A DNA stretch of 64,000 bases from assembly GCA_022577435.1 (NCBI GenBank), contig JAKOON010000108.1:5001-69000 (forward strand). The letters run 5' to 3'. The notes beneath the pieces were generated by a model, which did no database searches, was not told the DNA's origin, and worked only from the letters and a program-made list of their open reading frames with translations. Both the position numbers and the translations under genes were made by a program. This document shows positions 25,230 to 39,534 of the stretch, piece by piece. How positions within the stretch are numbered: position 1 is the stretch's first letter; every line of letters starts with the position of its first letter. The stretch is from Embiotoca jacksoni. Its lineage: Eukaryota; Chordata; Actinopteri; Embiotocidae.

Positions 25230-27041
25230 ACCCTAACTTGGGATAATTTGGCCCCTAACCCTAACTTGGGATAATTTGGCCCCTAACCCTAACACGGGAT
25301 AATTTGGCCCCTAACTCTTCTCCTAACCCTAACTTGGGATAATTTGGCCCCTAACCCCAACTTGGGATAATTTGGCCCCTAACCCTAACACGGGATAATT
25401 TGGCCCCTAACCCTAACCCAGGGGACTTTGGCCCTAACCCTAACCTAGGGGACTTTGGCCCTAACCCTAACACGGGATAATTTGGCCCCTAACCCTAACA
25501 CGGGATAATTTGGCCCTAACCCTAACCCAGGGGACTTTGGCCCTAACCCTAACCTAGGGGACTTTGGCCCTAACCCTAACACGGGATAATTTGGCCCCTA
25601 ACCCTAACACGGGATAATTTGGCCCCTAACCCTAACACGGGATAATTTGGCCCCTAACCCTAACCTAGGGGACTTTGGCCCTAACCCTAACCTAGGGGAC
25701 TTTGGCCCTAACCCTAACACGGGATAATTTGGCCCCTAACCCTAACACGGGAGAATTTGGCCCCTAACCCTAATACGGGATAATTTGGCCCCTAACCCTA
25801 GCACGGGATAATTTAATTTGACCCTAACCATAATACGGAATAATTTGGCCCCTAACCATAATACGGAATAATTTGGCCCCTAACCCTAATACGGGATATA
25901 ATTTTTTTAAAATAAAAATCAGATCCCTATATTTTTTTAAATAAATTTAAAAAAAATAACAGAAACAGTGGTCCATTGAATTTGAAAATATATTTGGATA
26001 CCGTAACACATTGGAGAAGTTACGAGGACTAAAATGGGGAGGTACGAAAAATGGCCAACGGAATAGAAGCTCCAAAAAGCCAGGCCCCCGCGCAGAAAGG
26101 TACGGTCGACAGACAAACAGTCCATCAGGCAAAGCAGAGTCAGAGGGAAAAAGAAATCCACAGGACTAAGCCAGGGGACCCAAAAAGGGAAGGCAAAACC
26201 GATCCGAAGGATAGAGAAAAACCCATAAGACAGAGCAAAGCCGTGGACTGTGACATTTCATGGGGCAAACCGCTGCGCGGGGATAACAGCCAATGGGAGG
26301 GAAGCTCCAGAAGCCACGCCCCCACACGACAGGGAGACTCCATAAATAGGAGCAGAGGCAGAGGCCCCCCTGTCTTCATTCGGTCTGCTGACACAGAGCA
26401 AGAAGGAGCTGCTCAGCAAAGCAAAAAAAACACTCGTAGACCGCGAGGGGACCACTTTTCTTTTATTTTATTTTATTTTTCTTTCGTGCCTACGCCTGAT
26501 GAAGACCAAACAGGTCGAAACGTTGCGACAGGCACAGAACAAACCGGTCACATTTATTTTATTTTTTTTCCTAATGACAATCTAGTCACTTTTTATTTTT
26601 ATTTCTCCTTTTTTTTCATGCAGGGATCTGTCTCCTCCTGTAACAAAAAAACAAAAAAGACAAAAAAAATCAGAGAGGAACTAACATTGAACAGGGACAG
26701 ATGAGCCCAGATTAAAAACACGGAATATGGGAGAGAGGGGTTGGGGTGGGAGTCCTGCCGGAGGATGGACCGTGCATCTCCTCTCGCCCGTTTACTCGGA
26801 CGGGAGGATCAGAATACTTCACCTAACCCGCCTGTGCCTCCTCCGGATCACAGGCTCCCATCCCGCCTCTACTCCCTCATTTCCGTCCACGTAATCAGGA
26901 CCACGTAAAATTAATATTTACCTTGATACCAAATTTGATACTTACCTGATTACTAGAATTCGAACCCAAATTTATTATATATAACAAACCTAAAATGGAT
27001 ACTTACCTTAAGGCAAAACTGCCTTTTATTTATTTCTCCGA
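25230..27041 (+). repeat. A1 unit 15
   Basis: 1812 bp. Promoter boxes 26290-26348. Confidence 0.95.
26486..26535 (+). ncRNA. Hammerhead-like motif, A1 unit 15
   Basis: Same as the reference; predicted cut after 26524. Confidence 0.6.
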
Positions 27042-28854
27042 ACCCTAACTTGGGATAATTTGGCCCCTAACCCTAACTTGGGATAATTTGGCCCCTAACC
27101 CTAACACGGGATAATTTGGCCCCTAACTCTTCTCCTAACCCTAACTTGGGATAATTTGGCCCCTAACCCCAACTTGGGATAATTTGGCCCCTAACCCTAA
27201 CACGGGATAATTTGGCCCCTAACCCTAACCCAGGGGACTTTGGCCCTAACCCTAACCTAGGGGACTTTGGCCCTAACCCTAACACGGGATAATTTGGCCC
27301 CTAACCCTAACACGGGATAATTTGGCCCTAACCCTAACCCAGGGGACTTTGGCCCTAACCCTAACCTAGGGGACTTTGGCCCTAACCCTAACACGGGATA
27401 ATTTGGCCCCTAACCCTAACACGGGATAATTTGGCCCCTAACCCTAACACGGGATAATTTGGCCCCTAACCCTAACCTAGGGGACTTTGGCCCTAACCCT
27501 AACCTAGGGGACTTTGGCCCTAACCCTAACACGGGATAATTTGGCCCCTAACCCTAACACGGGAGAATTTGGCCCCTAACCCTAATACGGGATAATTTGG
27601 CCCCTAACCCTAGCACGGGATAATTTAATTTGACCCTAACCATAATACGGAATAATTTGGCCCCTAACCATAATACGGAATAATTTGGCCCCTAACCCTA
27701 ATACGGGATATAATTTTTTTAAAATAAAAATCAGATCCCTATATTTTTTTAAATAAATTTAAAAAAAATAACAGAAACAGTGGTCCATTGAATTTGAAAA
27801 TATATTTGGATACCGTAACACATTGGAGAAGTTACGAGGACTAAAATGGGGAGGTACGAAAAATGGCCAACGGAATAGAAGCTCCAAAAAGCCAGGCCCC
27901 CGCGCAGAAAGGTACGGTCGACAGACAAACAGTCCATCAGGCAAAGCAGAGTCAGAGGGAAAAAGAAATCCACAGGACTAAGCCAGGGGACCCAAAAAGG
28001 GAAGGCAAAACCGATCCGAAGGATAGAGAAAAACCCATAAGACAGAGCAAAGCCGTGGACTGTGACATTTCATGGGGCAAACCGCTGCGCGGGGATAACA
28101 GCCAATGGGAGGGAAGCTCCAGAAGCCACGCCCCCACACGACAGGGAGACTCCATAAATAGGAGCAGAGGCAGAGGCCCCCCTGTCTTCATTCGGTCTGC
28201 TGACACAGAGCAAGAAGGAGCTGCTCAGCAAAGCAAAAAAAACACTCGTAGACCGCGAGGGGACCACTTTTCTTTTCTTTTATTTTATTTTTCTTTCGTG
28301 CCTACGCCTGATGAAGACCAAACAGGTCGAAACGTTGCGACAGGCACAGAACAAACCGGTCACATTTATTTTATTTTTTTTCCTAATGACAATCTAGTCA
28401 CTTTTTATTTTTATTTCTCCTTTTTTTTCATGCAGGGATCTGTCTCCTCCTGTAACAAAAAAACAAAAAAGACAAAAAAAAATCAGAGAGGAACTAACAT
28501 TGAACAGGGACAGATGAGCCCAGATTAAAAACACGGAATATGGGAGAGAGGGGTTGGGGTGGGAGTCCTGCCGGAGGATGGACCGTGCATCTCCTCTCGC
28601 CCGTTTACTCGGACGGGAGGATCAGAATACTTCACCTAACCCGCCTGTGCCTCCTCCGGATCACAGGCTCCCATCCCGCCTCTACTCCCTCATTTCCGTC
28701 CACGTAATCAGGACCACGTAAAATTAATATTTACCTTGATACCAAATTTGATACTTACCTGATTACTAGAATTCGAACCCAAATTTATTATATATAACAA
28801 ACCTAAAATGGATACTTACCTTAAGGCAAAACTGCCTTTTATTTATTTCTCCGA
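27042..28854 (+). repeat. A1 unit 16
   Basis: 1813 bp; long poly-A form. Private A-to-C change at 28277 in the T-rich tract before the ribozyme motif. Promoter boxes 28102-28160. Confidence 0.95.
28298..28347 (+). ncRNA. Hammerhead-like motif, A1 unit 16
   Basis: Same as the reference; predicted cut after 28336. Confidence 0.6.
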
Positions 28855-30667
28855 ACCCTAACTTGGGATAATTTGGCCCCTAACCCTAACTTGGGATAAT
28901 TTGGCCCCTAACCCTAACACGGGATAATTTGGCCCCTAACTCTTCTCCTAACCCTAACTTGGGATAATTTGGCCCCTAACCCCAACTTGGGATAATTTGG
29001 CCCCTAACCCTAACACGGGATAATTTGGCCCCTAACCCTAACCCAGGGGACTTTGGCCCTAACCCTAACCTAGGGGACTTTGGCCCTAACCCTAACACGG
29101 GATAATTTGGCCCCTAACCCTAACACGGGATAATTTGGCCCTAACCCTAACCCAGGGGACTTTGGCCCTAACCCTAACCTAGGGGACTTTGGCCCTAACC
29201 CTAACACGGGATAATTTGGCCCCTAACCCTAACACGGGATAATTTGGCCCCTAACCCTAACACGGGATAATTTGGCCCCTAACCCTAACCTAGGGGACTT
29301 TGGCCCTAACCCTAACCTAGGGGACTTTGGCCCTAACCCTAACACGGGATAATTTGGCCCCTAACCCTAACACGGGAGAATTTGGCCCCTAACCCTAATA
29401 CGGGATAATTTGGCCCCTAACCCTAGCACGGGATAATTTAATTTGACCCTAACCATAATACGGAATAATTTGGCCCCTAACCATAATACGGAATAATTTG
29501 GCCCCTAACCCTAATACGGGATATAATTTTTTTAAAATAAAAATCAGATCCCTATATTTTTTTAAATAAATTTAAAAAAAATAACAGAAACAGTGGTCCA
29601 TTGAATTTGAAAATATATTTGGATACCGTAACACATTGGAGAAGTTACGAGGACTAAAATGGGGAGGTACGAAAAATGGCCAACGGAATAGAAGCTCCAA
29701 AAAGCCAGGCCCCCGCGCAGAAAGGTACGGTCGACAGACAAACAGTCCATCAGGCAAAGCAGAGTCAGAGGGAAAAAGAAATCCACAGGACTAAGCCAGG
29801 GGACCCAAAAAGGGAAGGCAAAACCGATCCGAAGGATAGAGAAAAACCCATAAGACAGAGCAAAGCCGTGGACTGTGACATTTCATGGGGCAAACCGCTG
29901 CGCGGGGATAACAGCCAATGGGAGGGAAGCTCCAGAAGCCACGCCCCCACACGACAGGGAGACTCCATAAATAGGAGCAGAGGCAGAGGCCCCCCTGTCT
30001 TCATTCGGTCTGCTGACACAGAGCAAGAAGGAGCTGCTCAGCAAAGCAAAAAAAACACTCGTAGACCGCGAGGGGACCACTTTTCTTTTATTTTATTTTA
30101 TTTTTCTTTCGTGCCTACGCCTGATGAAGACCAAACAGGTCGAAACGTTGCGACAGGCACAGAACAAACCGGTCACATTTATTTTATTTTTTTTCCTAAT
30201 GACAATCTAGTCACTTTTTATTTTTATTTCTCCTTTTTTTTCATGCAGGGATCTGTCTCCTCCTGTAACAAAAAAACAAAAAAGACAAAAAAAAATCAGA
30301 GAGGAACTAACATTGAACAGGGACAGATGAGCCCAGATTAAAAACACGGAATATGGGAGAGAGGGGTTGGGGTGGGAGTCCTGCCGGAGGATGGACCGTG
30401 CATCTCCTCTCGCCCGTTTACTCGGACGGGAGGATCAGAATACTTCACCTAACCCGCCTGTGCCTCCTCCGGATCACAGGCTCCCATCCCGCCTCTACTC
30501 CCTCATTTCCGTCCACGTAATCAGGACCACGTAAAATTAATATTTACCTTGATACCAAATTTGATACTTACCTGATTACTAGAATTCGAACCCAAATTTA
30601 TTATATATAACAAACCTAAAATGGATACTTACCTTAAGGCAAAACTGCCTTTTATTTATTTCTCCGA
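28855..30667 (+). repeat. A1 unit 17
   Basis: 1813 bp; long poly-A form. Promoter boxes 29915-29973. Confidence 0.95.
30111..30160 (+). ncRNA. Hammerhead-like motif, A1 unit 17
   Basis: Same as the reference; predicted cut after 30149. Confidence 0.6.
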
Positions 30668-32480
30668 ACCCTAACTTGGGATAATTTGGCCCCTAACCCT
30701 AACTTGGGATAATTTGGCCCCTAACCCTAACACGGGATAATTTGGCCCCTAACTCTTCTCCTAACCCTAACTTGGGATAATTTGGCCCCTAACCCCAACT
30801 TGGGATAATTTGGCCCCTAACCCTAACACGGGATAATTTGGCCCCTAACCCTAACCCAGGGGACTTTGGCCCTAACCCTAACCTAGGGGACTTTGGCCCT
30901 AACCCTAACACGGGATAATTTGGCCCCTAACCCTAACACGGGATAATTTGGCCCTAACCCTAACCCAGGGGACTTTGGCCCTAACCCTAACCTAGGGGAC
31001 TTTGGCCCTAACCCTAACACGGGATAATTTGGCCCCTAACCCTAACACGGGATAATTTGGCCCCTAACCCTAACACGGGATAATTTGGCCCCTAACCCTA
31101 ACCTAGGGGACTTTGGCCCTAACCCTAACCTAGGGGACTTTGGCCCTAACCCTAACACGGGATAATTTGGCCCCTAACCCTAACACGGGAGAATTTGGCC
31201 CCTAACCCTAATACGGGATAATTTGGCCCCTAACCCTAGCACGGGATAATTTAATTTGACCCTAACCATAATACGGAATAATTTGGCCCCTAACCATAAT
31301 ACGGAATAATTTGGCCCCTAACCCTAATACGGGATATAATTTTTTTAAAATAAAAATCAGATCCCTATATTTTTTTAAATAAATTTAAAAAAAATAACAG
31401 AAACAGTGGTCCATTGAATTTGAAAATATATTTGGATACCGTAACACATTGGAGAAGTTACGAGGACTAAAATGGGGAGGTACGAAAAATGGCCAACGGA
31501 ATAGAAGCTCCAAAAAGCCAGGCCCCCGCGCAGAAAGGTACGGTCGACAGACAAACAGTCCATCAGGCAAAGCAGAGTCAGAGGGAAAAAGAAATCCACA
31601 GGACTAAGCCAGGGGACCCAAAAAGGGAAGGCAAAACCGATCCGAAGGATAGAGAAAAACCCATAAGACAGAGCAAAGCCGTGGACTGTGACATTTCATG
31701 GGGCAAACCGCTGCGCGGGGATAACAGCCAATGGGAGGGAAGCTCCAGAAGCCACGCCCCCACACGACAGGGAGACTCCATAAATAGGAGCAGAGGCAGA
31801 GGCCCCCCTGTCTTCATTCGGTCTGCTGACACAGAGCAAGAAGGAGCTGCTCAGCAAAGCAAAAAAAACACTCGTAGACCGCGAGGGGACCACTTTTCTT
31901 TTATTTTATTTTATTTTTCTTTCGTGCCTACGCCTGATGAAGACCAAACAGGTCGAAACGTTGCGACAGGCACAGAACAAACCGGTCACATTTATTTTAT
32001 TTTTTTTCCTAATGACAATCTAGTCACTTTTTATTTTTATTTCTCCTTTTTTTTCATGCAGGGATCTGTCTCCTCCTGTAACAAAAAAACAAAAAAGACA
32101 AAAAAAAATCAGAGAGGAACTAACATTGAACAGGGACAGATGAGCCCAGATTAAAAACACGGAATATGGGAGAGAGGGGTTGGGGTGGGAGTCCTGCCGG
32201 AGGATGGACCGTGCATCTCCTCTCGCCCGTTTACTCGGACGGGAGGATCAGAATACTTCACCTAACCCGCCTGTGCCTCCTCCGGATCACAGGCTCCCAT
32301 CCCGCCTCTACTCCCTCATTTCCGTCCACGTAATCAGGACCACGTAAAATTAATATTTACCTTGATACCAAATTTGATACTTACCTGATTACTAGAATTC
32401 GAACCCAAATTTATTATATATAACAAACCTAAAATGGATACTTACCTTAAGGCAAAACTGCCTTTTATTTATTTCTCCGA
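30668..32480 (+). repeat. A1 unit 18
   Basis: 1813 bp; long poly-A form, third in a row. Promoter boxes 31728-31786. Confidence 0.95.
31924..31973 (+). ncRNA. Hammerhead-like motif, A1 unit 18
   Basis: Same as the reference; predicted cut after 31962. Confidence 0.6.
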
Positions 32481-34292
32481 ACCCTAACTTGGGATAATTT
32501 GGCCCCTAACCCTAACTTGGGATAATTTGGCCCCTAACCCTAACACGGGATAATTTGGCCCCTAACTCTTCTCCTAACCCTAACTTGGGATAATTTGGCC
32601 CCTAACCCCAACTTGGGATAATTTGGCCCCTAACCCTAACACGGGATAATTTGGCCCCTAACCCTAACCCAGGGGACTTTGGCCCTAACCCTAACCTAGG
32701 GGACTTTGGCCCTAACCCTAACACGGGATAATTTGGCCCCTAACCCTAACACGGGATAATTTGGCCCTAACCCTAACCCAGGGGACTTTGGCCCTAACCC
32801 TAACCTAGGGGACTTTGGCCCTAACCCTAACACGGGATAATTTGGCCCCTAACCCTAACACGGGATAATTTGGCCCCTAACCCTAACACGGGATAATTTG
32901 GCCCCTAACCCTAACCTAGGGGACTTTGGCCCTAACCCTAACCTAGGGGACTTTGGCCCTAACCCTAACACGGGATAATTTGGCCCCTAACCCTAACACG
33001 GGAGAATTTGGCCCCTAACCCTAATACGGGATAATTTGGCCCCTAACCCTAGCACGGGATAATTTAATTTGACCCTAACCATAATACGGAATAATTTGGC
33101 CCCTAACCATAATACGGAATAATTTGGCCCCTAACCCTAATACGGGATATAATTTTTTTAAAATAAAAATCAGATCCCTATATTTTTTTAAATAAATTTA
33201 AAAAAAATAACAGAAACAGTGGTCCATTGAATTTGAAAATATATTTGGATACCGTAACACATTGGAGAAGTTACGAGGACTAAAATGGGGAGGTACGAAA
33301 AATGGCCAACGGAATAGAAGCTCCAAAAAGCCAGGCCCCCGCGCAGAAAGGTACGGTCGACAGACAAACAGTCCATCAGGCAAAGCAGAGTCAGAGGGAA
33401 AAAGAAATCCACAGGACTAAGCCAGGGGACCCAAAAAGGGAAGGCAAAACCGATCCGAAGGATAGAGAAAAACCCATAAGACAGAGCAAAGCCGTGGACT
33501 GTGACATTTCATGGGGCAAACCGCTGCGCGGGGATAACAGCCAATGGGAGGGAAGCTCCAGAAGCCACGCCCCCACACGACAGGGAGACTCCATAAATAG
33601 GAGCAGAGGCAGAGGCCCCCCTGTCTTCATTCGGTCTGCTGACACAGAGCAAGAAGGAGCTGCTCAGCAAAGCAAAAAAAACACTCGTAGACCGCGAGGG
33701 GACCACTTTTCTTTTATTTTATTTTATTTTTCTTTCGTGCCTACGCCTGATGAAGACCAAACAGGTCGAAACGTTGCGACAGGCACAGAACAAACCGGTC
33801 ACATTTATTTTATTTTTTTTCCTAATGACAATCTAGTCACTTTTTATTTTTATTTCTCCTTTTTTTTCATGCAGGGATCTGTCTCCTCCTGTAACAAAAA
33901 AACAAAAAAGACAAAAAAAATCAGAGAGGAACTAACATTGAACAGGGACAGATGAGCCCAGATTAAAAACACGGAATATGGGAGAGAGGGGTTGGGGTGG
34001 GAGTCCTGCCGGAGGATGGACCGTGCATCTCCTCTCGCCCGTTTACTCGGACGGGAGGATCAGAATACTTCACCTAACCCGCCTGTGCCTCCTCCGGATC
34101 ACAGGCTCCCATCCCGCCTCTACTCCCTCATTTCCGTCCACGTAATCAGGACCACGTAAAATTAATATTTACCTTGATACCAAATTTGATACTTACCTGA
34201 TTACTAGAATTCGAACCCAAATTTATTATATATAACAAACCTAAAATGGATACTTACCTTAAGGCAAAACTGCCTTTTATTTATTTCTCCGA
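32481..34292 (+). repeat. A1 unit 19
   Basis: 1812 bp. Promoter boxes 33541-33599. Confidence 0.95.
33737..33786 (+). ncRNA. Hammerhead-like motif, A1 unit 19
   Basis: Same as the reference; predicted cut after 33775. Confidence 0.6.
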
Positions 34293-36104
34293 ACCCTAAC
34301 TTGGGATAATTTGGCCCCTAACCCTAACTTGGGATAATTTGGCCCCTAACCCTAACACGGGATAATTTGGCCCCTAACTCTTCTCCTAACCCTAACTTGG
34401 GATAATTTGGCCCCTAACCCCAACTTGGGATAATTTGGCCCCTAACCCTAACACGGGATAATTTGGCCCCTAACCCTAACCCAGGGGACTTTGGCCCTAA
34501 CCCTAACCTAGGGGACTTTGGCCCTAACCCTAACACGGGATAATTTGGCCCCTAACCCTAACACGGGATAATTTGGCCCTAACCCTAACCCAGGGGACTT
34601 TGGCCCTAACCCTAACCTAGGGGACTTTGGCCCTAACCCTAACACGGGATAATTTGGCCCCTAACCCTAACACGGGATAATTTGGCCCCTAACCCTAACA
34701 CGGGATAATTTGGCCCCTAACCCTAACCTAGGGGACTTTGGCCCTAACCCTAACCTAGGGGACTTTGGCCCTAACCCTAACACGGGATAATTTGGCCCCT
34801 AACCCTAACACGGGAGAATTTGGCCCCTAACCCTAATACGGGATAATTTGGCCCCTAACCCTAGCACGGGATAATTTAATTTGACCCTAACCATAATACG
34901 GAATAATTTGGCCCCTAACCATAATACGGAATAATTTGGCCCCTAACCCTAATACGGGATATAATTTTTTTAAAATAAAAATCAGATCCCTATATTTTTT
35001 TAAATAAATTTAAAAAAAATAACAGAAACAGTGGTCCATTGAATTTGAAAATATATTTGGATACCGTAACACATTGGAGAAGTTACGAGGACTAAAATGG
35101 GGAGGTACGAAAAATGGCCAACGGAATAGAAGCTCCAAAAAGCCAGGCCCCCGCGCAGAAAGGTACGGTCGACAGACAAACAGTCCATCAGGCAAAGCAG
35201 AGTCAGAGGGAAAAAGAAATCCACAGGACTAAGCCAGGGGACCCAAAAAGGGAAGGCAAAACCGATCCGAAGGATAGAGAAAAACCCATAAGACAGAGCA
35301 AAGCCGTGGACTGTGACATTTCATGGGGCAAACCGCTGCGCGGGGATAACAGCCAATGGGAGGGAAGCTCCAGAAGCCACGCCCCCACACGACAGGGAGA
35401 CTCCATAAATAGGAGCAGAGGCAGAGGCCCCCCTGTCTTCATTCGGTCTGCTGACACAGAGCAAGAAGGAGCTGCTCAGCAAAGCAAAAAAAACACTCGT
35501 AGACCGCGAGGGGACCACTTTTCTTTTATTTTATTTTATTTTTCTTTCGTGCCTACGCCTGATGAAGACCAAACAGGTCGAAACGTTGCGACAGGCACAG
35601 AACAAACCGGTCACATTTATTTTATTTTTTTTCCTAATGACAATCTAGTCACTTTTTATTTTTATTTCTCCTTTTTTTTCATGCAGGGATCTGTCTCCTC
35701 CTGTAACAAAAAAACAAAAAAGACAAAAAAAATCAGAGAGGAACTAACATTGAACAGGGACAGATGAGCCCAGATTAAAAACACGGAATATGGGAGAGAG
35801 GGGTTGGGGTGGGAGTCCTGCCGGAGGATGGACCGTGCATCTCCTCTCGCCCGTTTACTCGGACGGGAGGATCAGAATACTTCACCTAACCCGCCTGTGC
35901 CTCCTCCGGATCACAGGCTCCCATCCCGCCTCTACTCCCTCATTTCCGTCCACGTAATCAGGACCACGTAAAATTAATATTTACCTTGATACCAAATTTG
36001 ATACTTACCTGATTACTAGAATTCGAACCCAAATTTATTATATATAACAAACCTAAAATGGATACTTACCTTAAGGCAAAACTGCCTTTTATTTATTTCT
36101 CCGA
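34293..36104 (+). repeat. A1 unit 20
   Basis: 1812 bp. Promoter boxes 35353-35411. Confidence 0.95.
35549..35598 (+). ncRNA. Hammerhead-like motif, A1 unit 20
   Basis: Same as the reference; predicted cut after 35587. Confidence 0.6.
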
Positions 36105-37916
36105 ACCCTAACTTGGGATAATTTGGCCCCTAACCCTAACTTGGGATAATTTGGCCCCTAACCCTAACACGGGATAATTTGGCCCCTAACTCTTCTCCTA
36201 ACCCTAACTTGGGATAATTTGGCCCCTAACCCCAACTTGGGATAATTTGGCCCCTAACCCTAACACGGGATAATTTGGCCCCTAACCCTAACCCAGGGGA
36301 CTTTGGCCCTAACCCTAACCTAGGGGACTTTGGCCCTAACCCTAACACGGGATAATTTGGCCCCTAACCCTAACACGGGATAATTTGGCCCTAACCCTAA
36401 CCCAGGGGACTTTGGCCCTAACCCTAACCTAGGGGACTTTGGCCCTAACCCTAACACGGGATAATTTGGCCCCTAACCCTAACACGGGATAATTTGGCCC
36501 CTAACCCTAACACGGGATAATTTGGCCCCTAACCCTAACCTAGGGGACTTTGGCCCTAACCCTAACCTAGGGGACTTTGGCCCTAACCCTAACACGGGAT
36601 AATTTGGCCCCTAACCCTAACACGGGAGAATTTGGCCCCTAACCCTAATACGGGATAATTTGGCCCCTAACCCTAGCACGGGATAATTTAATTTGACCCT
36701 AACCATAATACGGAATAATTTGGCCCCTAACCATAATACGGAATAATTTGGCCCCTAACCCTAATACGGGATATAATTTTTTTAAAATAAAAATCAGATC
36801 CCTATATTTTTTTAAATAAATTTAAAAAAAATAACAGAAACAGTGGTCCATTGAATTTGAAAATATATTTGGATACCGTAACACATTGGAGAAGTTACGA
36901 GGACTAAAATGGGGAGGTACGAAAAATGGCCAACGGAATAGAAGCTCCAAAAAGCCAGGCCCCCGCGCAGAAAGGTACGGTCGACAGACAAACAGTCCAT
37001 CAGGCAAAGCAGAGTCAGAGGGAAAAAGAAATCCACAGGACTAAGCCAGGGGACCCAAAAAGGGAAGGCAAAACCGATCCGAAGGATAGAGAAAAACCCA
37101 TAAGACAGAGCAAAGCCGTGGACTGTGACATTTCATGGGGCAAACCGCTGCGCGGGGATAACAGCCAATGGGAGGGAAGCTCCAGAAGCCACGCCCCCAC
37201 ACGACAGGGAGACTCCATAAATAGGAGCAGAGGCAGAGGCCCCCCTGTCTTCATTCGGTCTGCTGACACAGAGCAAGAAGGAGCTGCTCAGCAAAGCAAA
37301 AAAAACACTCGTAGACCGCGAGGGGACCACTTTTCTTTTATTTTATTTTATTTTTCTTTCGTGCCTACGCCTGATGAAGACCAAACAGGTCGAAACGTTG
37401 CGACAGGCACAGAACAAACCGGTCACATTTATTTTATTTTTTTTCCTAATGACAATCTAGTCACTTTTTATTTTTATTTCTCCTTTTTTTTCATGCAGGG
37501 ATCTGTCTCCTCCTGTAACAAAAAAACAAAAAAGACAAAAAAAATCAGAGAGGAACTAACATTGAACAGGGACAGATGAGCCCAGATTAAAAACACGGAA
37601 TATGGGAGAGAGGGGTTGGGGTGGGAGTCCTGCCGGAGGATGGACCGTGCATCTCCTCTCGCCCGTTTACTCGGACGGGAGGATCAGAATACTTCACCTA
37701 ACCCGCCTGTGCCTCCTCCGGATCACAGGCTCCCATCCCGCCTCTACTCCCTCATTTCCGTCCACGTAATCAGGACCACGTAAAATTAATATTTACCTTG
37801 ATACCAAATTTGATACTTACCTGATTACTAGAATTCGAACCCAAATTTATTATATATAACAAACCTAAAATGGATACTTACCTTAAGGCAAAACTGCCTT
37901 TTATTTATTTCTCCGA
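36105..37916 (+). repeat. A1 unit 21
   Basis: 1812 bp. Promoter boxes 37165-37223. Confidence 0.95.
37361..37410 (+). ncRNA. Hammerhead-like motif, A1 unit 21
   Basis: Same as the reference; predicted cut after 37399. Confidence 0.6.
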
Positions 37917-39508
37917 ACCCTAACTTGGGATAATTTGGCCCCTAACCCTAACTTGGGATAATTTGGCCCCTAACCCTAACACGGGATAATTTGGCCCCTA
38001 ACTCTTCTCCTAACCCTAACTTGGGATAATTTGGCCCCTAACCCCAACTTGGGATAATTTGGCCCCTAACCCTAACACGGGATAATTTGGCCCCTAACCC
38101 TAACCCAGGGGACTTTGGCCCTAACCCTAACCTAGGGGACTTTGGCCCTAACCCTAACACGGGATAATTTGGCCCCTAACCCTAACACGGGATAATTTGG
38201 CCCTAACCCTAACCCAGGGGACTTTGGCCCTAACCCTAACCTAGGGGACTTTGGCCCTAACCCTAACACGGGATAATTTGGCCCCTAACCCTAACACGGG
38301 ATAATTTGGCCCCTAACCCTAACACGGGATAATTTGGCCCCTAACCCTAACCTAGGGGACTTTGGCCCTAACCCTAACCTAGGGGACTTTGGCCCTAACC
38401 CTAACACGGGATAATTTGGCCCCTAACCCTAACACGGGAGAATTTGGCCCCTAACCCTAATACGGGATAATTTGGCCCCTAACCCTAGCACGGGATAATT
38501 TAATTTGACCCTAACCATAATACGGAATAATTTGGCCCCTAACCATAATACGGAATAATTTGGCCCCTAACCCTAATACGGGATATAATTTTTTTAAAAT
38601 AAAAATCAGATCCCTATATTTTTTTAAATAAATTTAAAAAAAATAACAGAAACAGTGGTCCATTGAATTTGAAAATATATTTGGATACCGTAACACATTG
38701 GAGAAGTTACGAGGACTAAAATGGGGAGGTACGAAAAATGGCCAACGGAATAGAAGCTCCAAAAAGCCAGGCCCCCGCGCAGAAAGGTACGGTCGACAGA
38801 CAAACAGTCCATCAGGCAAAGCAGAGTCAGAGGGAAAAAGAAATCCACAGGACTAAGCCAGGGGACCCAAAAAGGGAAGGCAAAACCGATCCGAAGGATA
38901 GAGAAAAACCCATAAGACAGAGCAAAGCCGTGGACTGTGACATTTCATGGGGCAAACCGCTGCGCGGGGATAACAGCCAATGGGAGGGAAGCTCCAGAAG
39001 CCACGCCCCCACACGACAGGGAGACTCCATAAATAGGAGCAGAGGCAGAGGCCCCCCTGTCTTCATTCGGTCTGCTGACACAGAGCAAGAAGGAGCTGCT
39101 CAGCAAAGCAAAAAAAACACTCGTAGACCGCGAGGGGACCACTTTTCTTTTATTTTATTTTATTTTTCTTTCGTGCCTACGCCTGATGAAGACCAAACAG
39201 GTCGAAACGTTGCGACAGGCACAGAACAAACCGGTCACATTTATTTTATTTTTTTTCCTAATGACAATCTAGTCACTTTTTATTTTTATTTCTCCTTTTT
39301 TTTCATGCAGGGATCTGTCTCCTCCTGTAACAAAAAAACAAAAAAGACAAAAAAAATCAGAGAGGAACTAACATTGAACAGGGACAGATGAGCCCAGATT
39401 AAAAACACGGAATATGGGAGAGAGGGGTTGGGGTGGGAGTCCTGCCGGAGGATGGACCGTGCATCTCCTCTCGCCCGTTTACTCGGACGGGAGGATCAGA
39501 ATACTTCA
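37917..39508 (+). repeat. A1 unit 22, ending at a telomeric junction
   Basis: Complete from the array through the conserved tail, then cut off at CTTCA just where the unit's own CCTAACCC begins; perfect telomere repeats follow. The unit-specific 3' segment with the minus-strand donors and hairpin is missing. Promoter boxes 38977-39035. Confidence 0.95.
39173..39222 (+). ncRNA. Hammerhead-like motif, A1 unit 22
   Basis: Same as the reference; predicted cut after 39211. Confidence 0.6.
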
Positions 39509-39534
39509 CCTAACCCTAACCCTAACCCTAACCC
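39509..39534 (+). repeat. Perfect telomeric run, junction J1
   Basis: About four CCCTAA repeats between the tail of A1 unit 22 and the 5'-truncated B1 element. The left edge overlaps the element's own CCTAACCC, so the exact breakpoint is ambiguous by up to 8 bases. Confidence 0.95.

Larger units (their letters stand above)
1..39508 (+). repeat. Subtelomeric tandem array, family A1 (22 units)
   Basis: Twenty-two head-to-tail copies of a 1812-bp unit (1813 bp in six copies because one poly-A run gains a base). Copies differ by only a handful of substitutions. The left side runs off the window inside the telomere-like part of unit 1. The right side ends abruptly at a perfect telomeric run, inside the tail of unit 22. 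The sense strand is taken from the promoter-like boxes and the hammerhead-like motif. No protein family is recognisable. The near identity implies recent amplification or homogenisation, or in part an assembly effect. Confidence 0.97.
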
